DNA of 64,000 nt from Bacteroidetes bacterium HGW-Bacteroidetes-8 (GTDB lineage Bacteria > Bacteroidota > Bacteroidia > Bacteroidales > UBA932), in the NCBI GenBank assembly GCA_002840895.1, contig PHCZ01000001.1, positions 248,001 through 312,000 of the forward strand. Reading direction: 5' to 3'. This document shows, piece after piece, positions 26,290 through 34,594 of this stretch (the stretch's first letter is position 1; each line of letters opens with the position of its first letter). The translations under genes were made by a program, and so were the position numbers. The notes beneath the pieces are model-generated. The model was not told where the DNA came from. It was given only the letters and a program-made list of their open reading frames with translations, and did no database searches.

Positions 26290-27744
26290 TTGAAAGTTAC
26301 TAAAGCAGATGTTTTGTGGAATTATGGTGCGACCTTTATGAGGGTAGCATCGGCTCTTATTGTATTGCCACTCATACTTAGAATGTTGCCACAGGAGGAG
26401 GTTGGGTTATGGAGTGTGATGATTGGTCTTAACTCTATGATCTATCTATTGGATTTTGGATTCTTTCAAACCTTCTCCAGAGCTGTAACTTATATCTACT
26501 CCGGAGCAACCAAACTTGAAAAAGAGGGATTTACACCTGTACAGGAGAACAGAGGAGTCTCATATCCTCTTTTGAAGGGGCTTTTGAAGGCGATGAGTCA
26601 CTTCTACGGCTACGTTGCAGCTACTCTCATGGTGCTTCTCTTTACAGGTGGTGTGTGGTACATTGAGCAGCTTATGGAGGGCTTTGCAGGAGATGCCAGC
26701 GCAGCACGCATAGCTTGGTACACTTACGGAGTACTCCTCTGTTACCAGTTTTTTACCTACTATTATGATGCTGCTCTGGTTGGAAGAGGAATGATTAAAC
26801 GTTCAAGGCAGATTATTGTCTTCTCACAATCTGTGCATATTGTAATCTCCTCAATACTACTTATCTCAGGTTTAGGAATAATCTCAATGGTAATAGGGCA
26901 GAGCGTGGCAACTATAATAAACAGATATCTTGCCCGACGAGCATTTTATGACACCAAAACGAGAGACAACTTAAGAAATTTACACTTTGAAGAGAACCGT
27001 GCATCAGATCACTTAGATGTAAATGATATTCAATTTTACAATTGGAAATCGATCATAAAGACTCTCTTCAACACTGCGTATAAGAACGGATTAGCAAGTT
27101 TAAGCTGGATATTTACAAACAGGATGCTTGCAATAATGGGGGCGCTCTTTATACCATTGACAGCTATGGCATCTTACGGAATTACCAAGCAGATCACAGA
27201 TATTACCATAACTCTTTCTGCTGTATGGTTTGCAACATACTACCCAAAACTCACAGGAGAGCAGATCAAGAAAAGCATAACTGAGGTTAAGAGGATTTTT
27301 ATAAAGGCTCAAATTATAGCAATCCTTATCTTTCTTGTAGTGACAACATTTGTTCTATTCGCGGGGGCTCCGGCATTGGAGTATATTGGTAGTTCAACTC
27401 CGCTTTTACCAATAGGATTGATGATATTGCTCTTTTTCGCTTCTATGTTGGAGTCTTTGACCCAGCTCTCCACCTCTGTACTGCTTAGCAGAAATGAAGT
27501 ACCTCATTACAAGGCTCAGTCAATAACAGCTTTGATAGCAGTATTATTGATGTTTGTAGCTTTAGAGTATAGCGATGCAGGTGTTTTGGCACTGATTGCG
27601 ATACCTCTGGTTGTGCAGCTTTTTTACCAACACTGGAGATGGACAGCAAAACTCTGGCGGGAGCTTGAGATAAGACCATCTGACTATCTAGACGGTATTA
27701 AATCCGTTTATAAATCCATCCCAGTTCTTAATAATAATAAATAG
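26290..27744 (+). CDS. Polysaccharide flippase-like MOP-family membrane protein
   Basis: 484-aa integral membrane protein with about 12-14 hydrophobic segments, starting VLWNYGATFMRVASALIVLPLILRML and followed by GLWSVMIGLNSMIYLLDFGFFQTFSRA. This is the start seen in Wzx-type lipid-linked oligosaccharide flippases (the LxDxGF helix). Conserved charged or aromatic residues in the loops fit the MOP superfamily. The only start near the promoter box is TTG at 26290; no ATG lies nearby in frame. No glycosyltransferases surround it, so it is an isolated flippase with unknown lipid-linked cargo. Confidence 0.82.
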   Translation: MKVTKADVLWNYGATFMRVASALIVLPLILRMLPQEEVGLWSVMIGLNSMIYLLDFGFFQTFSRAVTYIYSGATKLEKEGFTPVQENRGVSYPLLKGLLKAMSHFYGYVAATLMVLLFTGGVWYIEQLMEGFAGDASAARIAWYTYGVLLCYQFFTYYYDAALVGRGMIKRSRQIIVFSQSVHIVISSILLISGLGIISMVIGQSVATIINRYLARRAFYDTKTRDNLRNLHFEENRASDHLDVNDIQFYNWKSIIKTLFNTAYKNGLASLSWIFTNRMLAIMGALFIPLTAMASYGITKQITDITITLSAVWFATYYPKLTGEQIKKSITEVKRIFIKAQIIAILIFLVVTTFVLFAGAPALEYIGSSTPLLPIGLMILLFFASMLESLTQLSTSVLLSRNEVPHYKAQSITALIAVLLMFVALEYSDAGVLALIAIPLVVQLFYQHWRWTAKLWRELEIRPSDYLDGIKSVYKSIPVLNNNK

Positions 27745-27804
27745 AAGCACCATAATAAGGACAAATATTGTCCATCCTACAATTTTTTTTGACTCTTTTT
27801 TCAT
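27688..27804 (-). CDS. Small single-pass membrane protein (38 aa)
   Basis: ATG at 27804, TAG at 27688-27690. The peptide begins MKKESKKIVGWT, has one hydrophobic helix (TIFVLIMVLLFIII) and ends KNWDGFINGFNTV. The basic start, single helix and WDGFINGFN ending look like a conserved small-protein architecture in Bacteroidales, an impression that needs a search. It overlaps the 3' end of the flippase gene by 57 nt on the opposite strand. The rest of 27805-28085 shows no further gene, only A+T-rich sequence and the hydE promoter box. Confidence 0.45.
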   Translation of the reverse strand: MKKESKKIVGWTIFVLIMVLLFIIIKNWDGFINGFNTV

Positions 27805-28031
27805 TTTTATTACAGTTTTAGTTTTTAGAAATAATTATAATCTAGGGTATTGACTGTTTTTGCACCCAACAATTTTTTGAAGAGTTTGAGGCTCTATTTA
27901 AGTTGAACCAAAGCTATAATTATAGAGCATATCTCCATATATTTAATTGGAAAATATTTTCATTTGTAATAGAAAAATACTTTTTTGATACATAATTGTT
28001 TGAATCTAGAATTATTGTAGAGAAATTTTAG

Positions 28032-28039
28032 TAAGTTTG
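28032..28039 (+). promoter_or_regulatory. -7 box of hydE
   Basis: TAAGTTTG, 46 nt before the hydE ATG. Confidence 0.4.
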
Positions 28040-28085
28040 GATAACGGTTTTAACTGTTACAGATTCAAAAACAAACAAGAAGATA

Positions 28086-29294
28086 ATGTCAGAGAGCAAG
28101 TTCAGTACCCACACCAATATTGTAACAGATTCAAATTCAAGTTACAGCAGAAGCAGAGACTCTTTATCTGATTCAGATTCAAATTCAGTGTCAATTGTCA
28201 ACTCCTATACAGATAGCATTAAGACCACCTCGGAGAAAAAATTGAGTCTCTCCAATGATTGTACAAAAGAGGAGCTGGTAGTCTGCTTACAAGAGAGAGA
28301 CTCCCTTAAAATTGACGAATTGATTCAAAGTGCCTACAGGATAAAGGCTGAGAGCATCGGGAAAAAGGTCTATTTAAGAGGCGTTATAGAGATATCCAAC
28401 ATATGCACAAAAAACTGTTACTACTGCGGAATAAGGCAACTTAATAGCAGTATAGAACGTTTTGAATTAACAGATGATCAGGTTATTGAGGCGGCAAAAA
28501 TTGCCTGGGAGTCAGGTTATGGTTCGATTATACTCAAGGCAGGCGAGAGAAGCAGCAAAAGGTATCAAAACAAGGTCTCCAGGCTTATCAAGGCAATAAA
28601 AGAGATATCCGGAGGAATGTTAGGAATAACGCTCTCTTTGGGAGAGCAGCCAAAGGAGATTTATCAGGAGTGGTTTAATGCAGGGGCACACAGGTATATT
28701 CTAAGGATAGAGAGCTCAAATCCCGATTTGTATGCTAAAATTCACCCCAAAAACCATCACCACTCCTGGGATAGAAGAGTTCAATCTTTAATGGAGCTCA
28801 AGGAGATTGGTTTTATGACAGGATCCGGAGTGATGATAGGGATGCCATATCAAACAATCTCAGATCTTGCAGATGATTTGCTCTTTATGAAAAATATCGG
28901 TATCCATATGGTTGGAATGGGGCCATACCTTAAACATCCGGATACTCCAATGGGTAAATTGATTACCGAGAACCAGACTCTGGACCTTTCGCTTAAGATG
29001 GTTGCACTTCTAAGGCATATGATGCCAAAAATCAATATTGCGGCCACAACCTCGATGCAATTAATTGACCCATTCGGGAGGGAGAGGGCTGTACTTGCAG
29101 GGGCAAATATTATTATGCCAAATATTACACCTTCTGTGATAAAGAGTAAAAACCATTACCTTGAGAAGTTGCCACAAGTTAAAGATGATGCCTCTGAATC
29201 AAAAACAAAGCTTGAGAATAGTCTTGCCAGGATGGGTATTGAGATTGGATGGAATGAGTGGGGTGACTCCAAAGCATTTACACAAGGGGGATAG
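28086..29294 (+). CDS. hydE: [FeFe]-hydrogenase H-cluster maturation radical SAM protein HydE
   Basis: Radical SAM enzyme acting with HydF and HydG to build the H-cluster of [FeFe] hydrogenases. The radical SAM motif is C107-x3-C111-x2-C114 (NICTKNCYYCGIRQ). It is preceded by KVYLRGVIEIS and followed by EAAKIAWESGYGSIILKAGE, RYILRIESSNPDLYAKIHP and MIGMPYQTISDLADDL, all characteristic of HydE. A PylB-type homologue is the main alternative. The protein is 402 aa because of a Ser/Asp-rich extension of about 50 residues at the N-terminus that I do not know from HydE. Neither hydF, hydG nor a hydrogenase subunit lies in this window. Confidence 0.88.
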   Translation: MSESKFSTHTNIVTDSNSSYSRSRDSLSDSDSNSVSIVNSYTDSIKTTSEKKLSLSNDCTKEELVVCLQERDSLKIDELIQSAYRIKAESIGKKVYLRGVIEISNICTKNCYYCGIRQLNSSIERFELTDDQVIEAAKIAWESGYGSIILKAGERSSKRYQNKVSRLIKAIKEISGGMLGITLSLGEQPKEIYQEWFNAGAHRYILRIESSNPDLYAKIHPKNHHHSWDRRVQSLMELKEIGFMTGSGVMIGMPYQTISDLADDLLFMKNIGIHMVGMGPYLKHPDTPMGKLITENQTLDLSLKMVALLRHMMPKINIAATTSMQLIDPFGRERAVLAGANIIMPNITPSVIKSKNHYLEKLPQVKDDASESKTKLENSLARMGIEIGWNEWGDSKAFTQGG

Positions 29295-29347
29295 AGGCAT
29301 CTTGTTACTCCATAACTCTAAGGATCTATTGCTGATTCTCTATTAAT

Positions 29348-29800
29348 CTATTCCATATCTATTCGGGATCTCTGCCTCTCTATCCATTCAAGGAGAATCT
29401 CCTCCTCTTTATAGCTGATTGCAGATCCGGGACGAAGAATTGTAAATGAGAAGGGAGGCATTGAACCGTTTGAAATAACCTCCTCAATCTTATTAAGTGC
29501 ATTGTTGTCTACCTGAGTGCCCTCTTCAAATTGTCTAAAGGGGATAGTTAAATCAATTCTTGCCGTTGCTTTGAAGACCTCCTTTTTAATCTTGCCTCCC
29601 AAAAGCGGCCAATCTGCATAGAATGGTAATTTTGCGTTGGGGTTGTGACACATATTGCAACCCGAATTATCTACAATAGCCCTGAATTTATCATCAAGGT
29701 GTAGTTTTTGAGAAGGGGCCTGATTAATAATCCTGAATGTGATTATTAATGAGGCCGCCCCTATTAAAATTCCGAGAAAAAATTTAGACACTTTACTCAT
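29348..29800 (-). CDS. Haem-binding domain protein with CxxCH motif
   Basis: 150-aa protein with an N-terminal hydrophobic anchor (FFLGILIGAASLIITFRII) and a c-type haem attachment motif Cys48-x2-Cys51-His52 in NSGCNMCHNPNAKLPFYADWP. The phrase NxKxPFYxxWP after CxxCH marks the haem-binding domain family (PF14376-like), often near cytochromes in Bacteroidota. It should be periplasmic and membrane-anchored and serve electron transfer or haem sensing. It ends opposite hydE, 53 nt away, and is downstream of an FMN-binding protein in the same direction, which suggests a redox pair. Confidence 0.82.
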   Translation of the reverse strand: MSKVSKFFLGILIGAASLIITFRIINQAPSQKLHLDDKFRAIVDNSGCNMCHNPNAKLPFYADWPLLGGKIKKEVFKATARIDLTIPFRQFEEGTQVDNNALNKIEEVISNGSMPPFSFTILRPGSAISYKEEEILLEWIERQRSRIDME

Positions 29801-29806
29801 AATCTA

Positions 29807-29855
29807 AAAGCTTTATTTGACTGTTAATTAAAGCTTTTATAATTAATAAAGCTTT
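29807..29855. repeat. Three AAAGCTTT palindromes between the FMN- and haem-binding genes
   Basis: AAAGCTTT occurs at 29807-29814, 29830-29837 and 29848-29855. The second and third extend to a 12-bp perfect inverted repeat (AATTAAAGCTTT / AAAGCTTTAATT) with a 10-nt spacer. This occupies nearly the whole 53-nt gap. It could be an operator for the haem-protein gene or an RNA hairpin at the end of the FMN-protein gene; no T tract follows. Confidence 0.45.
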
Positions 29856-30366
29856 AATTTATTTTATTTTCCATTGCCTTTTTGAGTACAACCTCTACAT
29901 TTTTTGTTACTGCAACAGCTGTTATTGTTGCTCCGGTGTAACTGTCTGTCGCTGTCTTCTTCTTAAGTGCTCCATCTATAGTGAGCCCATTCCAATTGTC
30001 AAAAAATTTAAGTCTGTCCAATTTTGTAACATAAGCGGTTGTCTCCCAGTGACTCAGTAATGCAACTTTTTTTATAACCTTATCTTTGTCCATTATCACA
30101 ATTGCAGGAGTGGTTTTATGGTAGCCAATTATATCCTCACTATAGGGCTTGCTGGATAGAGTATAACCAAGCACTCTCTTCCCGGAATCTACAATTTTAA
30201 ACCAAACCTCGTTAACCTTCTCTACACCTGTTGCCTGTGGATAGACACTTTTAATAACCTCCAAACCGGATATCTCCTTAAGAACAGGAATCTCCTTGCC
30301 TCTGCCTTGTGAATAGATTGAAGTTGTGATCGTAAAGATAATAAATAATGATGCTGCTTTTTTCAT
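29854..30366 (-). CDS. Exported FMN-binding domain protein
   Basis: 170-aa protein with a signal peptide (AASLFIIFTITTSIYSQ) and an FMN_bind domain like those of RnfG/NqrC. The flavinylation motif D141-SY-T-G-A-T147 (DSYTGATIT) carries the Thr to which ApbE-type transferases attach FMN. A middle segment (AIVIMDKDKVIKKVALLSHWET) is the usual strand pair. Periplasmic covalent flavin carrier. No rnf genes or apbE lie within this window, so it works with partners elsewhere; its neighbour is a CxxCH haem protein. Confidence 0.85.
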   Translation of the reverse strand: MKKAASLFIIFTITTSIYSQGRGKEIPVLKEISGLEVIKSVYPQATGVEKVNEVWFKIVDSGKRVLGYTLSSKPYSEDIIGYHKTTPAIVIMDKDKVIKKVALLSHWETTAYVTKLDRLKFFDNWNGLTIDGALKKKTATDSYTGATITAVAVTKNVEVVLKKAMENKIN

Positions 30367-30394
30367 TTTTTGTCTAATATTTCGTTTTAAAAGA

Positions 30395-30422
30395 GAGAGC
30401 TGTCCCGCAAAAGACAGCTCTC
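30395..30422 (-). terminator. Terminator hairpin after ppdK
   Basis: Perfect 10-bp stem GAGAGCTGTC / GACAGCTCTC with an 8-nt loop, 26 nt past the ppdK stop; on the minus strand it is followed by TCTTTT. A second small palindrome (CCTGTAA-CA-TTACAGG, 30433-30448) abuts the stop codon. Confidence 0.7.
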
Positions 30423-30448
30423 AAATATTAAACCTGTAACATTACAGG

Positions 30449-33166
30449 CTATTTGTACTCTTTGATTGCTGCCTGAGCTGCTGCAAGACGTGCAATAGGT
30501 ACTCTGAATGGTGAACAAGATACATAGTTCATGCCAATCTTATGGCAGAACTCTACGGATTCCGGATCTCCCCCGTGTTCTCCGCAGATTCCTATCTTAA
30601 GCTTTGCATTTGTATTACGTCCTCCTTTGATACCCATCTCTACAAGTTTACCAACAGATGACTGATCCAAAGTCTGGAAAGGATCTGCAGGTATAATTTT
30701 CTTGCCAAGATAGTCGTTCATAAAGGCTCCAATATCGTCACGAGAGAAACCGAACGTCATTTGGGTAAGGTCATTTGTACCGAACGAGAAGAACTGGGCT
30801 GTTTTTGCCATCTCATCTGCAAGCATAGCTGCTCTAGGTATTTCAATCATAGTTCCGTACAGGTATGAAATCTTAATACCATACTTCTTCTCAACCTCTG
30901 CGTGTACTCTGTCGCAGATAACCTTCTGGTCGTCGAGCTCTCTAACCGAAACTGTTACCGGAATCATAATTTCCGGCTGGGGCTCAAATCCATCTTTGAT
31001 AAGCTCTGCTGTGGCTTCAAAGATTGCTCTGAACTGAGTTTCGCTAATCTCTGGATATGTTATGCCAAGGCGAACACCACGGTGACCCATCATTGGGTTA
31101 ACCTCGTGAAGTGTCTCTCCTCTCTTCTTGACATCCTCTATAGATATTCCAAGTTCTGTAGCAAGCTCGGCCATCTTCTCGGTTGTCTGAGGGACAAACT
31201 CGTGGAGAGGCGGGTCAAGCAGACGGAATGTCACAGGTTTACCGTTCATAACCTTCATAGTGCCTTTTACAGCGTTTCTCACATATGGCTCAAGTTCGTT
31301 AAGGGCGATAATTCTCTCCTCCAGTGATTTTGAAAGAATCATTTTACGAAGCTTTGCAAGCGGTTGCTCTGAGTTCACTCCGTAAAACATATGCTCAATA
31401 CGGAAAAGACCAATACCCTCTGCTCCGAATCCGATTGCATTTTGTGCATCCTCAGGAGTATCTGCATTGGTGCGAACTCCAAGAACCCTGTATTTATCTA
31501 CAATGTTCATATATTCAACAAATCTTGGATTTTCCGAAGCATCCATTGTCTCTATGGCACTGTCGTATACAAAACCTTTACTTCCGTTAAGACTGAATAG
31601 ATCTCCCTCTTTGTAAGTTTTTCCTTTAATGGTAACTGTTTTGTTTTTAAGATTTAGGTGAACTGCGTCGCAACCAACGATACAGCATTTACCCCAACCG
31701 CGAGCAACAAGTGCAGCGTGTGAAGTCATACCACCGCGGGCTGTAAGAAGACCATCTGCTGCGCGCATACCCTCTACATCCTCCGGATTGGTCTCTTCGC
31801 GAACGAGGATAACCTTTTTCCCTTTTGCATTCCACTCAACTGCATCCTCTGCTGTGAATACGATTTGACCAACAGAGCCGCCCGGACCTGCAGGAAGTCC
31901 TTTTGCAATAACAGTAGCTGCATTTTCTGATTTTGGATCCAGAATTGGGTGAAGCAGTTCGTCAAGCTGTACAGGTGCAACTCGCATAACTGCGGTCTTC
32001 TCATCTATTAGACCTTCGTGAAGCATATCCATAGCCATATTGAGAGCAGCAAGACCTGTTCTCTTACCTACACGGCACTGAAGCATCCATAGTTTACCAT
32101 CCTGAATGGTGAACTCAATGTCCTGCATATCACGGAAATGTTTTTCTAGATTTCTCTGAATTGCATCTAACTCTTTATAAACGACAGGCATACCTGTCTC
32201 AAGAGATGAGAGATGCTTGTTTTGGTCATTCTTCGTAGATTCGTTAAGAGGATTTGGAGTGCGGATACCTGCAACCACATCTTCTCCCTGTGCATTTACC
32301 AGCCACTCTCCGTAAAATTTGGCTTCGCCTGTCGCCGGATTTCTTGAGAATGCAACACCTGTAGCAGAGTTGTCGCCCATATTACCGAATACCATAGCTT
32401 GAACTGTTACGGCAGTTCCCCACTCATCCGGAATTCCCTCTATTCTTCTGTAAGAGATTGCTCTCTTTCCGTTCCAGGATTTGAAGACGGCAGCTACACC
32501 ACCCCAAAGCTGCTCTACAGCATTATCCGGGAAAGGCTTGCCTAAAACCTCCTGCACACGCACTTTAAATGCATCGCAGATGGTCATAAGATCTTCTGTA
32601 GAGAGATCTGTATCATTCTTGTACCCTTTCTTATCTTTAACTTCGTGTAGCATCTTATCCAGCTGAACACGGATTCCTTTTCCCTCTTCCGGATCTACAC
32701 CCTCTGACTTCTCCATTACAACATCGGAGTACATCATAATCAGACGGCGATATGCATCATATACAAATCTTGGATTTCCTGTCTTCTTGATAAGTCCAGG
32801 GATGGTATCAGAGCAAAGTCCTATGTTAAGCACTGTCTCCATCATACCTGGCATAGAGCTTCTAGAACCTGAACGGCAAGAGAGCAGAAGTGGATTCTCT
32901 TTGTCTCCGAACTTCATATCCATTACTGATGCAACCTTTTTTAGTGACTCCTCAACTTCTGCTTTAAGCTCATTAGGGAGTTGCATATTGTGCTTGTAAA
33001 ACTCTGTACAAGTCTCAGTAGTGATGGTGAAACCTGCAGGAACCGGAATTCCCATAGCACACATCTCAGCCAGGTTAGCACCTTTACCGCCTAGTAGATT
33101 CTTCATTGAGCCGTCTCCATCGGCAGTTTTGCCTCCGAAGAAATAAACTCTTTTAATTTCTGACAT
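30449..33166 (-). CDS. ppdK: Pyruvate phosphate dikinase
   Basis: Interconverts pyruvate, ATP and phosphate with PEP, AMP and pyrophosphate. From ATG at 33166 (MSEIKRVYFFGGKTADGDGSM) the protein is 905 aa; an ATG 48 codons earlier would run into the 3' end region of phoH and across the promoter box, so I reject it. The N-terminal nucleotide domain (NLLGGKGANLAEMCAMGIPVPAGFTITTE), the catalytic His segment LTARGGMTSHAALVARGWGKCCIVG and the PEP-binding domain with the Cys in NYVSCSPFRVPIARL are all present. Length fits the family (870-910 aa). A -7 box lies 46 nt upstream. Confidence 0.97.
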   Translation of the reverse strand: MSEIKRVYFFGGKTADGDGSMKNLLGGKGANLAEMCAMGIPVPAGFTITTETCTEFYKHNMQLPNELKAEVEESLKKVASVMDMKFGDKENPLLLSCRSGSRSSMPGMMETVLNIGLCSDTIPGLIKKTGNPRFVYDAYRRLIMMYSDVVMEKSEGVDPEEGKGIRVQLDKMLHEVKDKKGYKNDTDLSTEDLMTICDAFKVRVQEVLGKPFPDNAVEQLWGGVAAVFKSWNGKRAISYRRIEGIPDEWGTAVTVQAMVFGNMGDNSATGVAFSRNPATGEAKFYGEWLVNAQGEDVVAGIRTPNPLNESTKNDQNKHLSSLETGMPVVYKELDAIQRNLEKHFRDMQDIEFTIQDGKLWMLQCRVGKRTGLAALNMAMDMLHEGLIDEKTAVMRVAPVQLDELLHPILDPKSENAATVIAKGLPAGPGGSVGQIVFTAEDAVEWNAKGKKVILVREETNPEDVEGMRAADGLLTARGGMTSHAALVARGWGKCCIVGCDAVHLNLKNKTVTIKGKTYKEGDLFSLNGSKGFVYDSAIETMDASENPRFVEYMNIVDKYRVLGVRTNADTPEDAQNAIGFGAEGIGLFRIEHMFYGVNSEQPLAKLRKMILSKSLEERIIALNELEPYVRNAVKGTMKVMNGKPVTFRLLDPPLHEFVPQTTEKMAELATELGISIEDVKKRGETLHEVNPMMGHRGVRLGITYPEISETQFRAIFEATAELIKDGFEPQPEIMIPVTVSVRELDDQKVICDRVHAEVEKKYGIKISYLYGTMIEIPRAAMLADEMAKTAQFFSFGTNDLTQMTFGFSRDDIGAFMNDYLGKKIIPADPFQTLDQSSVGKLVEMGIKGGRNTNAKLKIGICGEHGGDPESVEFCHKIGMNYVSCSPFRVPIARLAAAQAAIKEYK

Positions 33167-33211
33167 AAAAATATTAGTTTTCGGTTTATATTTCATTTTA
33201 ATATGGGGGTG

Positions 33212-33219
33212 CAAATATA
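33212..33219 (-). promoter_or_regulatory. -7 box of ppdK
   Basis: Minus-strand TATATTTG, 46 nt upstream of the chosen ppdK ATG and just after the phoH stop; it supports the start at 33166. Confidence 0.5.
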
Positions 33220-33227
33220 ATAAAAAA

Positions 33228-34571
33228 TTATAATAGTTTGCCTGCCATCTCCGATAGCTCGCTCCTCTCTCCTTTTGTAAGGTTAATATGGCAGAAAAGT
33301 TCCTGACCATAAAGCTTTTCGCCCAGATGAGTCAATCCGTTTGAGTGTATATCAAGGTATGGAGAGTCTATCTGATGGATATCTCCTGTGAACACCAATT
33401 TTGTGCCTTCACCGGCGCGTGTAATTATTGTCTTCACCTCGTGTGGTGTAAGATTCTGTGCTTCATCTATTATGAAAAATGTATTTGAGAGACTTCTTCC
33501 GCGGATGTAAGCGAGAGGCGAAATGAGAAGCTTCTCGTTTTTTAGCATCTCTTCAATTCTGACAACCTCTCTGCTTGTATTTTTGAATGCTCTTTTTATA
33601 ACTGCAAGGTTATCGTATAGAGGAATCATATATGGACCAAGTTTCTCTTTTATGTCTCCGGGTAGAAACCCCATCTCCTGATTCTTTAGAGGAATAACAG
33701 GTCTGGAGAGAAGTATCTGGTCAAAAATACGCTCCTGAGCGACAGCAGCAGCCAGTGCAAGAAGTGTCTTTCCGGTACCGGCAGTTCCGGTTAGGGAGAT
33801 CAGTTTAATATCGGGATTCATTAGAGCATCAATTGCAAAAGTCTGCTCCTCGTTTCTCGGTTCTATTCCGTAACACTTCTGTTTCTTTACTGCAATAAGA
33901 GTTTTGCTTATGCTGTGGTACCTGGCGAGAATTCTGTTATCCTTTTTGTTGCCGGTAAGTATATAGAGTTGATTGGCAGGTACACCTTTAAGTTTAAGTT
34001 CATTTACAGGTACTCCATCTGCCTGAAAGAAGAGCCTCTGCAATATCTCTTCCGGAACATCAGTCAGGGTTATTACCTCCTTCATAATGTTCTCTACTCT
34101 CTCCTCGGTAATTTTGTCGGTAAGATAGTCATCTGCCATTAGATGAAGAGCTTTGGCTTTCATTCTCAGGTTTATATCCTTAGTGACCAGTACTACTATT
34201 CTCTCAGGATTCTTCTCCTGGAGCCACTCTGTTGTTGAGAGGATTCTGTGATCCTGAGTATCCTCAAAAAAGGACTCTGCCATTAAATCGCTAAATGGGT
34301 GGCCAAGCTCAATTTTAATTACCCCCTTTCCTTTACCTATTGAGACTCCGGTATCAAAAAGTTTATTGTCGGTTATTTTATCCATCTCCCGAACGAACTC
34401 TCTTGCGTTGTAGTTTAGAGTATCATTCCCTTTTTTGAATTTATCCAGCTCTTCAATCACAGCGATTGGAATAACAATGTCATTCTCCTGGAAATTGTGG
34501 ATGGCACGAAAGTCGTGTAAGATAACATTGGTGTCAAGCACAAAGATTTTGGGTAATTTCTTTTTTTTCAT
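33228..34571 (-). CDS. PIN domain-PhoH ATPase fusion protein
   Basis: 447-aa PhoH2-type protein. The N-terminal PIN nuclease domain begins FVLDTNVILHDFRAI (conserved Asp) and carries further acidic residues (VIEELDKFKKG, ITDNKLFDTG, STTEW, VLVTKDINLRMKA). The C-terminal PhoH domain has Walker A GTAGTGKTLLALA, SRPVIPL and Walker B FFIIDEAQNLTPHEVKTIITRAGEGTKLVFTGD. PIN-PhoH proteins are described as ATP-dependent RNA unwinding nucleases, in many genomes linked to a toxin-antitoxin-like role. No antitoxin-sized ORF precedes it here: upstream is purL, 23 nt away. Confidence 0.92.
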   Translation of the reverse strand: MKKKKLPKIFVLDTNVILHDFRAIHNFQENDIVIPIAVIEELDKFKKGNDTLNYNAREFVREMDKITDNKLFDTGVSIGKGKGVIKIELGHPFSDLMAESFFEDTQDHRILSTTEWLQEKNPERIVVLVTKDINLRMKAKALHLMADDYLTDKITEERVENIMKEVITLTDVPEEILQRLFFQADGVPVNELKLKGVPANQLYILTGNKKDNRILARYHSISKTLIAVKKQKCYGIEPRNEEQTFAIDALMNPDIKLISLTGTAGTGKTLLALAAAVAQERIFDQILLSRPVIPLKNQEMGFLPGDIKEKLGPYMIPLYDNLAVIKRAFKNTSREVVRIEEMLKNEKLLISPLAYIRGRSLSNTFFIIDEAQNLTPHEVKTIITRAGEGTKLVFTGDIHQIDSPYLDIHSNGLTHLGEKLYGQELFCHINLTKGERSELSEMAGKLL

Positions 34572-34594
34572 AGTGCTAAATATTTGACCTTATT

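Noticed and set aside
33167-33310. Upstream ATG extending PpdK by 48 residues
   Set aside because: The extension overlaps the phoH 3' end and the ppdK -7 box and has no similarity to the PpdK N-terminus.
33228-34571. PIN-PhoH as part of a toxin-antitoxin pair
   Set aside because: The sequence directly upstream is purL with a 23-nt gap; there is no small antitoxin-like gene next to it.
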